A program made the translations under genes and the position numbers. The notes beneath the pieces were generated by a model, which was not told the DNA's origin, searched no databases, and was given only the letters and a program-made list of their open reading frames with translations. Of a stretch of DNA of 64,000 nucleotides, positions 53,571 to 64,000 are shown in pieces. This stretch comes from Centroberyx gerrardi. Its lineage: Eukaryota; Chordata; Actinopteri; Beryciformes; Berycidae. Positions within the stretch are counted from its first letter, which is position 1. The number at the start of each line of letters is the position of its first letter. The DNA lies in the NCBI RefSeq assembly GCF_048128805.1, contig NC_136002.1:28227162-28291161 (forward strand), written 5' to 3'.

Positions 53571-56026
53571 CCCTCCCATACTCCTAACACTATTCACATG
53601 TCTGTGTCTTATACTTGTACGAGTGCATTCTTCACTTTGCTGTGTTTTTTTTGCATTTCTCTTGTCTCTTGTTACACCTCCCCCCACCTCCCACCTCCCA
53701 CCTCCCACCCCCAGTAACCGTTCCCATTCCGCCTCTCACTCTCTCTTTCTATATGATGTTTCACTCTTTATCTGCCTTGCTGCGCTTATCTCTGCAGGTC
53801 TCTGTCGGACTTAATCCTTCGTAATGGAAGGCTGGTAAATTTATGGCGTTAAAGCCGTCAATAGCTTGGCTCTGTTTTCTGTCCTCCTGTCATGTTATGG
53901 GCAGGCTCGGCAATAAATGTTGCTAATATGGGCAGTAATACAACAAAACACTCTCTATGGTCAACTTTACAACAGTTGGAATGGCTGTTTGTTTGGCTTC
54001 AGTTAAGATAATTGTGCAACACTTTACAATGGGTGTACTCCATTCTATGAATGTGAGTATTAAGCAATGAAAAAATATTGTAAGTGCAAAATAATGTTTT
54101 CTAGTAGTAGTAATGAACATTTCTGTAATACATAATGTATGCACAAAGTATAATGTACTAAAATAAGGACTTATAAAAAAGAGTTCCAGTTCCAGTACTT
54201 GAATAATGAATATTTATGAACACCCACCTAGTCAAAATGTCACAACTTGAGCATGCAATGATGCCTCAGATAAGTAGGCATGAGTCCTAGTTAGTAGTTA
54301 AGTTAGTAGTTATTATCACTACTAGTAGTAGGTAGTACTTATTTTGTTCACATTGTACATTCCAAGTACATTACTTATTATAGAGATTTTATTTAAGCAC
54401 CTAACATAACTTTTCCTTTGGTTAATACACATGAATGAGGCCCTACATCGTCAGCGCCATCTAGGACGTAGTAGAGTATTATTTGATACCTATTCAACAC
54501 TGTACAATATAGAATAGCTGTATAATAAAATATATAGTCAGTCAGTTGCCGGTTATATATATTATTTTCAGTCAGGAAGCTACTTTTATGCTTTTAAGCA
54601 CACTGAATTTACTCTGAGGCTGGGTTTTAAAATAAAAACAAAAATTTTGATCAGGAGCATAATCAGAACAACTTCTATGTTTAAGAGTCAGATTCTCCTC
54701 GAATTGTTCCCATTAGTTCAAAGGTGATCCTCTCTTGTGCCCAGAGATAATAAAGTGGATAGGTCCATGCTATAAGTAGATACAGGCACACATGGTTCAC
54801 ATGGTGCTTTTCAGATTCTCCCGTCACAAATGCATCTATTCTGTATACTGTCACCCTCTGGCAGAAGGTAAAACATGCCACAAATCATTTATCCCAACCA
54901 GCATCAACTTTCTAAACAAGGACTCATAACTACTTTACATGTCATGTCTTGAATGGCCGTGTCTTGATCCGTGTCATGTGTATGCCAATGCCTACTACCG
55001 CAAAACAAATTTCCCTGTGGGAGGGAGTATTCTATTCTATTCACAGAAATATGCATGTTTAAGGTTCACTTAATCAGAACTTGTAATTTAATACACAGAA
55101 AAGGCATCATTGACATGAGGCCATCATCAGTTGACAGTTTTACAAATGATGCAGAAGATGTGAAAAGAAAAAAATGTAGAAAAATCTGTAAGTCTTCCCT
55201 TCCTTCTCTTGTCTCTATTTCTGATAGGAGACGTGTGGCAGTGAGGGAGGAGAGGAAAGTAGGAATATTAAAATGTTTGGGAAATACTAGACAGATTATT
55301 TTTGGATCTATTCCAGTGAGTCTTGGAAGTTGAAGGATTGTATCATATGGAGACTTGACATTGAACTGACAGAGATGAGAAGATTGACAATGAGCGCAAC
55401 AATACAATTTCCCACATTTCTCTCTTCCTGCATATTGTGCTTATATCCAGAACCTCAATCATTCTCTGGGTTGAGTCTTATTTGTCAGTTTCCTTTCTTG
55501 ATTGAACTCCAAAATAGTTGTCTGAAAAAGTTCCAAATCTCCAAATAAATATTTGCCCATTTTTCTGTAATGCAGGTAACAGCACTAAGCAGTATCACCA
55601 GATGCTGTTCAACATCACAGAGATGCGGGCGAGTGTGGGGAACTACCACCTGCTGACCAGCGCCGAGCTGCGGATGGTCATCAAGAGCACCGCGATAGCC
55701 TCGGAGCAGCGGGTGGAGCTGTACGAGGGCCTGGGCAGCTCGCCCCGCTACCTCGCCTCCCGCTTCATCACCAACGAGTCGAGAGACAAGACGCTGTCCT
55801 TCGTTGTGACAGAGACCATGCAGAAGTGGATCAAAGGGACTGGTGAGTTACTCTCATCCTCTGACCTAACAATGATCATCTTACATAAGATATGATCTGG
55901 ATGGCTATATTAAATAATCTATTTTGTTATATTAAATATTCTATTTGATACTATTCTATACTCTATATATATATTCTATATTTGATACTATTCAATCTAA
56001 CAGTTAGATTATATTCATTTTACAGA

Positions 56027-56073
<47 letters not shown>

Positions 56074-58296
56074 TTACAGTGCATTAGTACCAGTGTAGCA
56101 TAGCTATGGTATAGAATATACTCTACATACTGTATATACTAAACTATAGTCTAGTACAGTACAGTGCAGTACAGTATAGTATAGTATAGAATGGCTTAGT
56201 ATAGCATAATATAGCATAGCATAACATAGCATAGTGTAGTGTATGTAGTACAGCATAGTAGCATAATATAGAATTATATACTAGTATATTAGTATTCTAT
56301 ACTGTATTGATAGTATTACACTATTGTATATACAGGGGGTGGACAAAATAAGAGAAACACCACATGAAAACAGGACTTTTATTTTGAAGTCAACAAAGGC
56401 AGCTACACAGGCAAGCCATATTAAATAGAATGCCAATTAGCAGTATATGTCACCACTTTTATACAAAATACAATATTTTTAGCATTATCTAGTATTGCTA
56501 TGACCTCTGTTTTTCTGTTTAATCCACTAGTAGCTCATGTGCAACGTCATGTGCAACCTCCAAACAACATTTACTCACATGGAAGCAGTCTTACATTACT
56601 CACTGTTGTGAATGTGTGTGTGTGTGTGTCTGTGTCTGTGTTGACCAGAGGAAGAGCAGGGTTTCCAGCTCAAGCTGTTCTGTGAATGCGGCCTGTCAAC
56701 CGTGGACAGTCAGTTCAGTTTCACCATCTCTGGGCTCCAGACTGGAAGGGGAGACACAGAGATCCTGTCTAGGAACACGCAGAAGCCCTACATCCTGACC
56801 ATGTCCATCCCTCAGAACAACAGCAGCCAGCTCACCTCGCGCAAGAAACGCTCCACGGGAACAGAGGAGGCCTGCACAGAGTAAGGACTCCTGTATATCT
56901 CACAATTTTCCACATTTCCTGGACAGTTTTTAAAGCTGCACTAGGCAACTTCGCACACTGGCGGCTCCAAATGGCAGCAAGCAAGTAACTGTTTGAAAAA
57001 TTAGAATTTCAATACAGAGAAATCATGTAAGGTGACAGCGGTAAACTGCACACAGCACACCAACTCTACTGTTTAGGAGACAGTTTGGATTTCACTGTAT
57101 TGTATTTGTGATTTAGGCTGATAAGATGGGTGTATTTTTACATAAACATCCTGCCTAGTGCAGCTTTATAACCCAGATTTAAAACCTACATGCATCTCAA
57201 AGTTATGAAGGGTAAAACAAAGTCAATGACTTATTTCCATTGTGATCACTGGTCTTAAAAATGTACTTGCTGCAACATTGTCTATGCTCTGAAAGATTTC
57301 TATGGCATTTCACTGCTCAAAACATCCACTTAAAGGACGTTTTCCCCTTTTCTCCCATGCAGCAGCACAGAGAGTTGCTGCGTGCGGAAGCTGTACATCG
57401 ACTTCAGGAAAGATCTGGGCTGGAAGTGGATACACAGACCAAAGGGTTACCATGCCAACTACTGCATGGGGTCCTGCACCTACATCTGGAACGCTGAAAA
57501 CAAATATTCCCAGGTACAGTGCGACACCTCTCTGTGGTGCACAGCCCACATCTTGTTACATGGTTGAATCAGCTATGGTGGTTTGGCCAGTTTAGACAGC
57601 AGTGCGACTAGAAATTTGATCTATTTACAAAATGGCTGTTTTGACCCGCTCCTCTGTGGTGTGTCCTCTCTTTGTCGGTTCCTGGTACTAGTGTTCAACC
57701 AATATGGCATCGGCATAATACCGGTATTATGCCAATAGCGTAATTGCAGATTTTGTGCCAGTAGTCAATATCTTTAAATTTGACCATTTCCATGCCAAAG
57801 TTTACAAGTATTCCATTTTTTTCTCATATTTTTTATTCTCATTAGGGTGGAAAAGCCTCTAAAACAACATTTAGACCATGAGACTCTAAAACTCTCCTCT
57901 GCACCTATTCAATAGTAGGGGAAACTCTGGGATACATGAGGCCTTTTAAATGAAGAATTAATTTACAAAAAAATAATTGAACAATTAAATGAATAAATAA
58001 AATAGCTTCACTGTAGCTTCACATCACTGAATAGCCGATATTTGATATTTAATAAAAGCCCAATATCATCCCTGTTTATTGACAAACTGATTCATCGGTC
58101 TAACCCCTACTAGGTGGCACTGTTACAGCACGGTGCGAGTCAACAAGACCCATGTCCTGACCTGGATCCTCTTTCTCTCTCTCTCTTTCTCGTAGCCAAC
58201 AGACATGTTAGCCCTCTGCGATTTAGCCCCTGCCTGTTACAATTGGCAGAAGTCATGCCGGTGATGAAATTCTAAGTTCTGAGTTCTCTGTATTTG

Positions 58297-58334
<38 letters not shown>

Positions 58335-58622
58335 ATATAATCGTTTACAGATCTTGGCCCTGTACAAGCACCACAACCCCGGAGCCTCTGCCCAGCCCTG
58401 CTGCGTACCCCAGACCCTGGAGCCGCTGCCAATCCTCTACTATGTGGGCAGGCAACACAAGGTAGCTACACCGCAGTCAAATTCATTCTGAGGTGAAGTG
58501 TTTACGGGACATTTTGTGTGACGGCAGCAGTTACGGACGGTTGATCATGTCGCTGTTGATTTTTCTCCTTTCAGGTGGAGCAGTTGTCCAACATGATCGT
58601 GAAGTCCTGCAAGTGTAGCTAA
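49712..58622 (+). CDS. tgfb1: Transforming growth factor beta 1 preproprotein
   Basis: Exons: 49712-50042, 55576-55842, 56649-56880, 57363-57513, 58351-58461, 58575-58622, giving 379 residues. Residues 1-19 are a signal peptide. The latency peptide follows, with Cys23 in STCKT (partner-binding cysteine in mammals) and [13 protein letters not shown], the straitjacket helix. Asn-linked sites are at 73, 112, 123 and 257; the Cys pair is FCEC (211, 213) and an integrin RGD lies at 233-235. The furin site RKKR (264-267) releases a mature 112-residue ligand with nine cysteines ending CKCS. Its [27 protein letters not shown] and [15 protein letters not shown] are closer to TGFB1 than to TGFB2 or TGFB3. 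Role by family: secreted latent dimer, signalling through TGFBR1/2 and SMAD2/3. The start was chosen for its signal peptide and Kozak match. Exon 4 has a tandem acceptor. Whether this is the fish 1a or 1b form is unknown. Confidence 0.96.
50043..55575 (+). other. Intron 1 of tgfb1
   Basis: A 5.5-kb intron without recognisable genes. It holds CT-rich tracts (about 51450-51570), a CA tract (53529-53568) and moderately unique sequence around 52040-52950. First introns of growth-factor genes often carry enhancers, but I see no specific site to name. Confidence 0.7.
53529..53568. repeat. (CA)n microsatellite in tgfb1 intron 1
   Basis: About 20 CA units. Confidence 0.95.
56027..56072. repeat. (CTAT)n microsatellite in tgfb1 intron 2
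   Basis: About 11 CTAT units, followed by AT-rich low-complexity DNA with GTATAG/GCATAG units to about 56330. At 56336 the sequence CAGGGGGTGGACAAAATAAG looks like the end of a fish DNA transposon, but its other end was not found. Confidence 0.85.
57689..58109. mobile_element. Possible hAT-like element in tgfb1 intron 4
   Basis: The left end TAGTGTTCAACCAATATGG and the inverse of the right end TAGGGGTTAGACCGATGAAT look like diverged terminal repeats of a common fish element. I see no target duplication, so the borders are tentative. Confidence 0.5.
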
Positions 58623-59905
58623 AAATACAACGTGGCCTACGGCTCTCTGGGAGTCTCTGGGGGTCTCTGGGGGTCCTGTCCCCTCCCCTCAAACATATTA
58701 TGGACATATACAGACATGGAAGAAGTCGCGTCTGAGCCCACAGAGAGGAGCGTGTGAGAGAGATAGGAAGAGAGCAATGTAGGAGCGGAAAGGGGAAGAA
58801 AAAAAACAAACAAACATCAGTATCTTCATGGTCCAGCCTTGACATCCCTTCCTCCTGCAAGCCCTGCCCTTATCTGGGTTGCCATGTTTGAAGCCCACCA
58901 GAACATGGACTTCTTTTTATAGATATATAGATGATATTTTCTATGTGTATATATACTTTTTTTCTAGTGATAGCCAGGAAATATCTGTCTTGAAATGAAT
59001 TAATTTATTTGTTATAGGACAGATCTGTAAAGAAGTGTAAAAATGTTTTCTTACAAAAAAAAAAAAAAAAGATGCCAAAGGACAGGAGGGACCAAACTGA
59101 CTTCGACGGAAGGAACGCTTCTATTTTACAGACAGTCGTTCAGGACATTTTTTGTTTGCCACATCATCTTCCTAAAGAGGTCATACTCAAAGGTGCTGAA
59201 TCCCAGGTCTGGGAAACGGTAGTTGGTGGGGTTTTCCTGGTTGGACCAGGTGTTTTCTGGATCAGCTCCACCATAAAGGACAGCAGACGGCCACGCTGCC
59301 AGCAGGGACGTCCCGCCTGGGGAAACTCCCACTGACTGAGAGGCTGCTGTCGCTGGCCAACTACCATAGCTACATGTTTCACCTGATCCGTCCATCACTT
59401 TTATGTTACTACCATGTGATTTTTACAATGCTCTGTCTGTGAATGTCAGCTTATCCTTATGAAGCCTCCCATGCTGTCAAAGCCATGAGTAATATCAGCG
59501 GTTGTAAGAGTGGTGACACCATGTTTATTTCCCCCCTGGGTTTACAGCCAGCTTGTTGTCTTTAGAGGGCTAGGGTTAGGGGATGTGGTTGTGGTGTTGG
59601 TTTTAGGGGAGTACCATTCAGACTCTGTGCACACATTCGCTGGTTTTTATTGCCTTAGTAAATTAGTGACAATTTATTGCCTTTTATCTAAGGACAAGTT
59701 TTTACTTTTGTCTGTAGTGTGATGCTCTCTTTGCACAATTCAGCTCTCTCTAAAGAGTTAATTCAGCTTCTATGATTTCAAATTTAGCAATAAAGCAAAA
59801 AGTGTTTGTTTTTTTTGGTATACCATATTGCACTTATTTTTTGGAAATTCTCCTTTCTTTGTAAATATTTTAAGAACTTGAAATAAACATTGATGTTAAA
59901 TTATC
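58623..59905 (+). other. 3' UTR of tgfb1
   Basis: The sequence after the stop codon shows a poly-A-like run (59056-59071) and ATTTA-type motifs. AATAAA signals occur at 59789-59794 and 59882-59887. The second is followed by a GTGAGTGTGG stretch, which suits cleavage near 59900-59910. Extent is inferred from these signals. Confidence 0.6.
59882..59887 (+). promoter_or_regulatory. Likely polyadenylation signal of tgfb1
   Basis: Canonical AATAAA with a GT-rich downstream stretch (GTGAGTGTGG from 59908). An alternative AATAAA lies at 59789. Confidence 0.6.
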
Positions 59906-60068
59906 ACGTGAGTGTGGAAGACTTATTGTGAGTAAAATACAACCACATGGGATGTTTCTACTTGTCTGAGAGCTGTGTTGTGTAGGTGTGCGTATGTGTG
60001 TGTGTGCACACTTGTCGGTGCATGCTTGCATATGTATGTGTTTTTATTAAGTCAAGTGGAGTCAGCAC

Positions 60069-60520
60069 AGTCTCATGAAATTTCATGAAATGAGCACAAA
60101 CTGAAACGCAGATTACATGTTGTGGACACGAATAAGATGAAGATTATGTTCCTCCACCATGAAAGCATTGCATGCCGAAACCACAAACTGGGCACACCAT
60201 TTTCATGCGTTCATCACATGAAAAGGTTAGCGTAGAGTTAATGTTAGCCAGCTAAAACTTTGGTGAAGGTTTTAGCCATGTTTAAATAAGAATTGCATGA
60301 GTTGGGAATTGAACCTAGGCCACCGGAGTTGAAGGCAGATGTACACGCCTATCCATCACCTCCATGCTGGTTCAATGTCAAACTTCTGCCTGTCTCTAGT
60401 CATGTCTCCTTCACATAATCCTTTGGCGCTGGGGAAACGTATTTCTCTCACTTTTCGTGCACTGAGGACGTTATTTGCATTCTAAAACATCATACTCATT
60501 TCACGAAATTCTGTGAGACC
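60069..60520. mobile_element. Inverted-repeat-bounded element with SINE-like interior
   Basis: The left end AGTCTCATGAAATTTCATGA and the inverse of the right end GGTCTCACAGAATTTCGTGA match over about 26 bp with five differences. Within, at about 60285-60370, the minus strand resembles a tRNA-derived head with B box AGGTTCAATTCCC. No protein is encoded. Confidence 0.6.
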
Positions 60521-62464
60521 AGGTTGTGGAGTCAGTGATGGCGGTCCAGTGTCAGGCGAGTGATCTAGCAGTGGAAAAGCGCGGTGTATGCCAGGTGTGT
60601 GTGGTCTATAGCTGGGCAAACACCGGATACCTGTTTACTCTGGACGACTCCGGCCCGGCTGGAGAAGAGCAGCAAGCCGAGCTGGGTGAGCCAACTCCAG
60701 GATTCCCGGACGCACGGCCCCATTCCTGGCACTGCCTCTACCTGTTGGGATGCACTTGTTTTTTGTTTTTACTATCTCTATACCCCCCCCACCCCCACCC
60801 AACCCAACCCCCAGCCGCACCCCCACCTCCACCTCCCCCAGCCCCACCCCTCTCCCTCAGTACTCAAGGGATTACTGGCAGCCCACGAGGCTGCATTGGG
60901 AATGAGGAGAGCAGGTCCAGACCCGTTGGTAAGTCCCAGACTTAAGGGCAGTGACTACATGGAAAATTAAACACACATACTGTACACATGCACATGCAAA
61001 CACTGAACCCACTGACACACAGCCATGGCTCAAGCAGATCAACGTCAAATGCCTTACATAAGCTGCATGCTCGCGCGGCGGCGTGGGGGAGGCGCGGCCT
61101 GCTAACAAGGTGACAGTGATCTGTGCTATCTTGTTCCAAGGCTGGTCATGTTACGCTGGGCTTTTTTGGAAAGCACAGGAATTTTCCCCTGGTGAGCCGA
61201 CATAGAGAGGGCTTGTATGGAAAGTGCCCTCCGAAGGAAGATAAACAAAGTAAAATGAAACATGATCAACATAATTGAATCCCCCTTTCTCTCACCTCTC
61301 GAAATCATTCAGACTGATCTGCTGCCAAGTCCTGATTTTTAATGATGCCGAAGCACAATATGTGCTGTGTTGCCTTGGCAGTGCCGATGTAATGGGGATG
61401 TTAAAAGTGCAGAATGATTTCCCAGAGAAAACAGAATCATTATCAAAACCAAACACGCAAAACACAAGTTTTGTTGGAGGAGACAAGATCATTAAAGTTT
61501 CTCACAATGCCAGCACTTCCACCTGTTTTACTTTCCCTGTAATGACCAAACAAAGGGGTATGAATGTCAAGGGCCTCATAAATCTATCATGGCGTTAATG
61601 GGAAGGTCCCAGAGGGAAGTCAGACTCAAGCAGACTTGTCCTTCTTACCGATGTTCATTTCTCAGCAGCTGCTTCCTCCTGAGCCCTCGGGCGCTTTATG
61701 GCCCTCAAACAAACTGCTGACACCTCCTGCCGCAGAGCGAGGCCCGTCCCGTAACACGCTCCATCCACACAGGCTCAGTCTTTCGATACGGCTCGTATTT
61801 CTCCATGAGAGAATCGCAGAGAGAGAAAAAAAAGCGCATTAAAATCCATAAAACTATCGTCATATGAATGTTACGCAAGAGAAAGGAGAAGACCCGCTGC
61901 CCGCTGCAGTTCGAGGTCGAGCAGGTGTTGTTTTACCACTAACACAATCCACGTGCCAGGCTTATACGATCGCATGAGTAACCAGAAAATTGTCCTGTTG
62001 TTGCACTTCATCAGAGAGAATAAGTCATTCAATTTTGACATAATTGGCCCTTTAATTGCATCCATGTGCCGGGTTTCTCTTCTTCTATTTGTAAAAACAT
62101 AAAACGGTCAAGGCGGCTCCATTTCAAGTCATGCTGCCTGACACATTTTCTCTTTGTTGCGCTTTTACAAGACAACAATGAAAAGTGATCATGTTAAATG
62201 CGAGTTGGGTCATCGTGCCACTTGTCTTGAAATAGTATTTTGGGTTCTGTCTTATTAGAACATCTATGACATTTGCAATTATACGTCCCCTGATCTTTCG
62301 CCACAACTGCTCATTAAAAGTGGAGCGGTAAAGTGGCCGGGTGTAATTCCTGTGGAATTAGCCGGAGCTGACTATGACCTTAATAACACAGCCTGGTGTC
62401 CTGCTGCTGTTAGCTCTGCTTCACAAACACACAGCTGCTCAAAGCCATTGTTGCTCCAGGTGCT

Positions 62465-62521
<57 letters not shown>

Positions 62522-64000
62522 CTCACAAACATGCCTTCCCGACATCCCCCTGTTATAGTAATTTTGGGCTTTGGGCTTGGGGCTTTTGTTTTAATTACGA
62601 TTTTATTTTCAATTGTGATTTCAATCTCAATTTCATTTCACTTTGAGGTTGTTTTATGTCAGGATTTGTTGGTTTTAATGTTTTTGTTACTTAAAAAATA
62701 GCATTTTAACAGTTTTCCTTTAATATTTTGACAATATTTTGTGTTGATTATGAAGTTTAAGTAGACATTGTTGGGAGGTTACCAGGATATATATAGAATA
62801 TATCGATTGATATTTGGAGTGAGGCTGAATAAATTCTCAAGAGTTCTTTCTTTTCGTCTACTCTAAATTTCAAATGTGACCATTTATTTTATTAGTTTGG
62901 GAGCCAGAGGTTATAATGTAGGTTTAGGTTTAGCAGCATTCTTTTTTGCATACTTCGGGGTTGTTTCTATTTCATTTTACTCAGAGGATTTGCTTGGTTA
63001 TAGTCGTTTACAGTTATAGTAGTTTACTTAGTTACTTAATTTTAATTTACTTAGATTACTCGAATATCCTATAATAATAACTATAACAACATGTGTACAC
63101 ACCAAACAGGTATTTGTTGCACACAGTAGAAAATGATGATGCTGAAATGTTGTTAGCCCTTATTACACACTCACACACAAATAAATATTTGACTTAAATA
63201 TTAGGTGTGATAGTAGTCCATGTAAATTAAACTTTTAGATTTCCATGTGAGATCCTAGAAATAGAAACGAATAGCTCAGAGGTTTCACCACACTATATAC
63301 AGATACAGTAATACTGGGACAGGAAAAAGCAGTAAAAACACTGTTGGAGGTGTAAAGTGAAGCAGAGAAGTGACAGGTTTCCCCTCGTCACCTGTCTCGT
63401 CTGCACAGCCGTCCCCCTCGCTTCACACCTGCAGTTCAAACCAAGATGGTTATCACAGTCTGTGTCAGCAGACCATATCTCTTCTTCTGTCTTCTCTTTT
63501 CTCTCTCTTCCTCTCTCATCTCTCTTTTTTTAACCCCTCCCAAACTGGGCAGCTCTTTGAAGAAGCTCCCTGGCATTTTTGAGTTATCGCCTATAAGCTA
63601 AACAAAGCGTGATAGGGGAAGAAAACAGATGTAGGTGAGTGAATGAGAGAAAAGAGAGATAGACAGGGGAACAAAGGACCACACACGCCTCCTTACAAGG
63701 CACTTAAGATGTTTTAGCAGCGACGTATACAAAAGACAAATCAAATTATCTTGGAAATATTTGCAGCTCAGAATCTCCCATGTCCGTCTCACCATGCGGT
63801 GGCTTGTCATGCACATAACCAGTAGCCAACATCATAGATTAACGCAGGAATGGATCAAAGACAGAAGAGAAACTTAAACCCGCTTCAAAGTGAAAACTAC
63901 AAAGGGAAAGTATGATAAAACCCCTTGTGAGAGTGCCTGAGTGTAGTTGTAAAGCATGCTGTGCCTTGACTCATTTGCTGGAACTCGGTAAGTAAGAAAT
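60521..64000. other. Downstream region without recognised gene
   Basis: An open frame at 60526-60945 (plus) is partly proline-rich because of a CCCCAC-rich tract at 60783-60850 and has no known domain. A (CA)n tract lies at 62467-62518. The segment 61280-62340 looks unique and fairly free of repeats, with conserved-looking non-coding character, but I cannot support a gene. Sequence from 62540 on is AT-rich. Confidence 0.5.
62467..62518. repeat. (CA)n microsatellite
   Basis: About 26 uninterrupted CA units. Confidence 0.95.

Noticed and set aside
60526-60970. Frames of 139 and 128 codons as a new gene
   Set aside because: Half of each is low-complexity proline-rich from a C-rich tract; no domain, no clear splice structure and no known similarity that I can see.

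Overview
The window looks like nuclear DNA of a ray-finned (teleost) fish, probably a percomorph. Genes are split by GT-AG introns, the intergenic DNA is AT-rich and full of microsatellites, and the mobile DNA is of fish type: L2-like LINEs with the 'TTGTAAGTCGCTTTGG' tail, tRNA-derived SINEs, and hAT-type and other terminal-inverted-repeat elements. The recognisable genes are vertebrate: a CYP2 cytochrome P450 array, a cyclin-dependent-kinase-like gene, and a TGF-beta 1 gene.

Layout. Positions 1-1145 carry part of an L2-like LINE on the minus strand. From 1551 to 35245 there are four head-to-tail CYP2 genes on the plus strand. Copy A has only exons 5-9 in view (1551-5595). Copies B (12015-20923), C (23245-28119) and D (29294-35245) each have nine exons with the same sizes (171, 163, 150, 161, 177, 142, 188, 142 and 182 nt) and encode 491 residues. 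All reading frames I assembled are open. Introns and spacers are loaded with transposon insertions, several shared between copies, so the duplication history can be partly read: A and B are closest, C is next, D is most distinct. At 38347-44148 on the minus strand lies a cdkl1-like kinase gene in eight recognised coding exons, convergent with copy D. At 49712-58622 on the plus strand lies tgfb1 (six coding exons, 379 residues), divergent from cdkl1. From about 59910 to 64000 I see no gene, only a composite repeat and microsatellites.

The genes do not form an operon-like unit. The P450s are predicted ER-bound haem monooxygenases, the kinase is a CMGC Ser/Thr kinase, and tgfb1 encodes a secreted, latent cytokine. 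A CYP2 cluster close to TGFB1 recalls human 19q13.2 (CYP2A/B/F/G/S/T near TGFB1). This neighbourhood and the CYP2A/B-like sequence make the fish CYP2Y subfamily the best guess for the array, but I could not test that. I found no evidence of a wholly new biological system. The most interesting points are the displaced promoter of copy B, a transposon abutting the exon 5 acceptor of copy A, mosaic exon 8-9 sequence between copies, a 52-bp perfect hairpin in a cdkl1 intron, and a rearranged exon structure plus a tandem splice acceptor in tgfb1.
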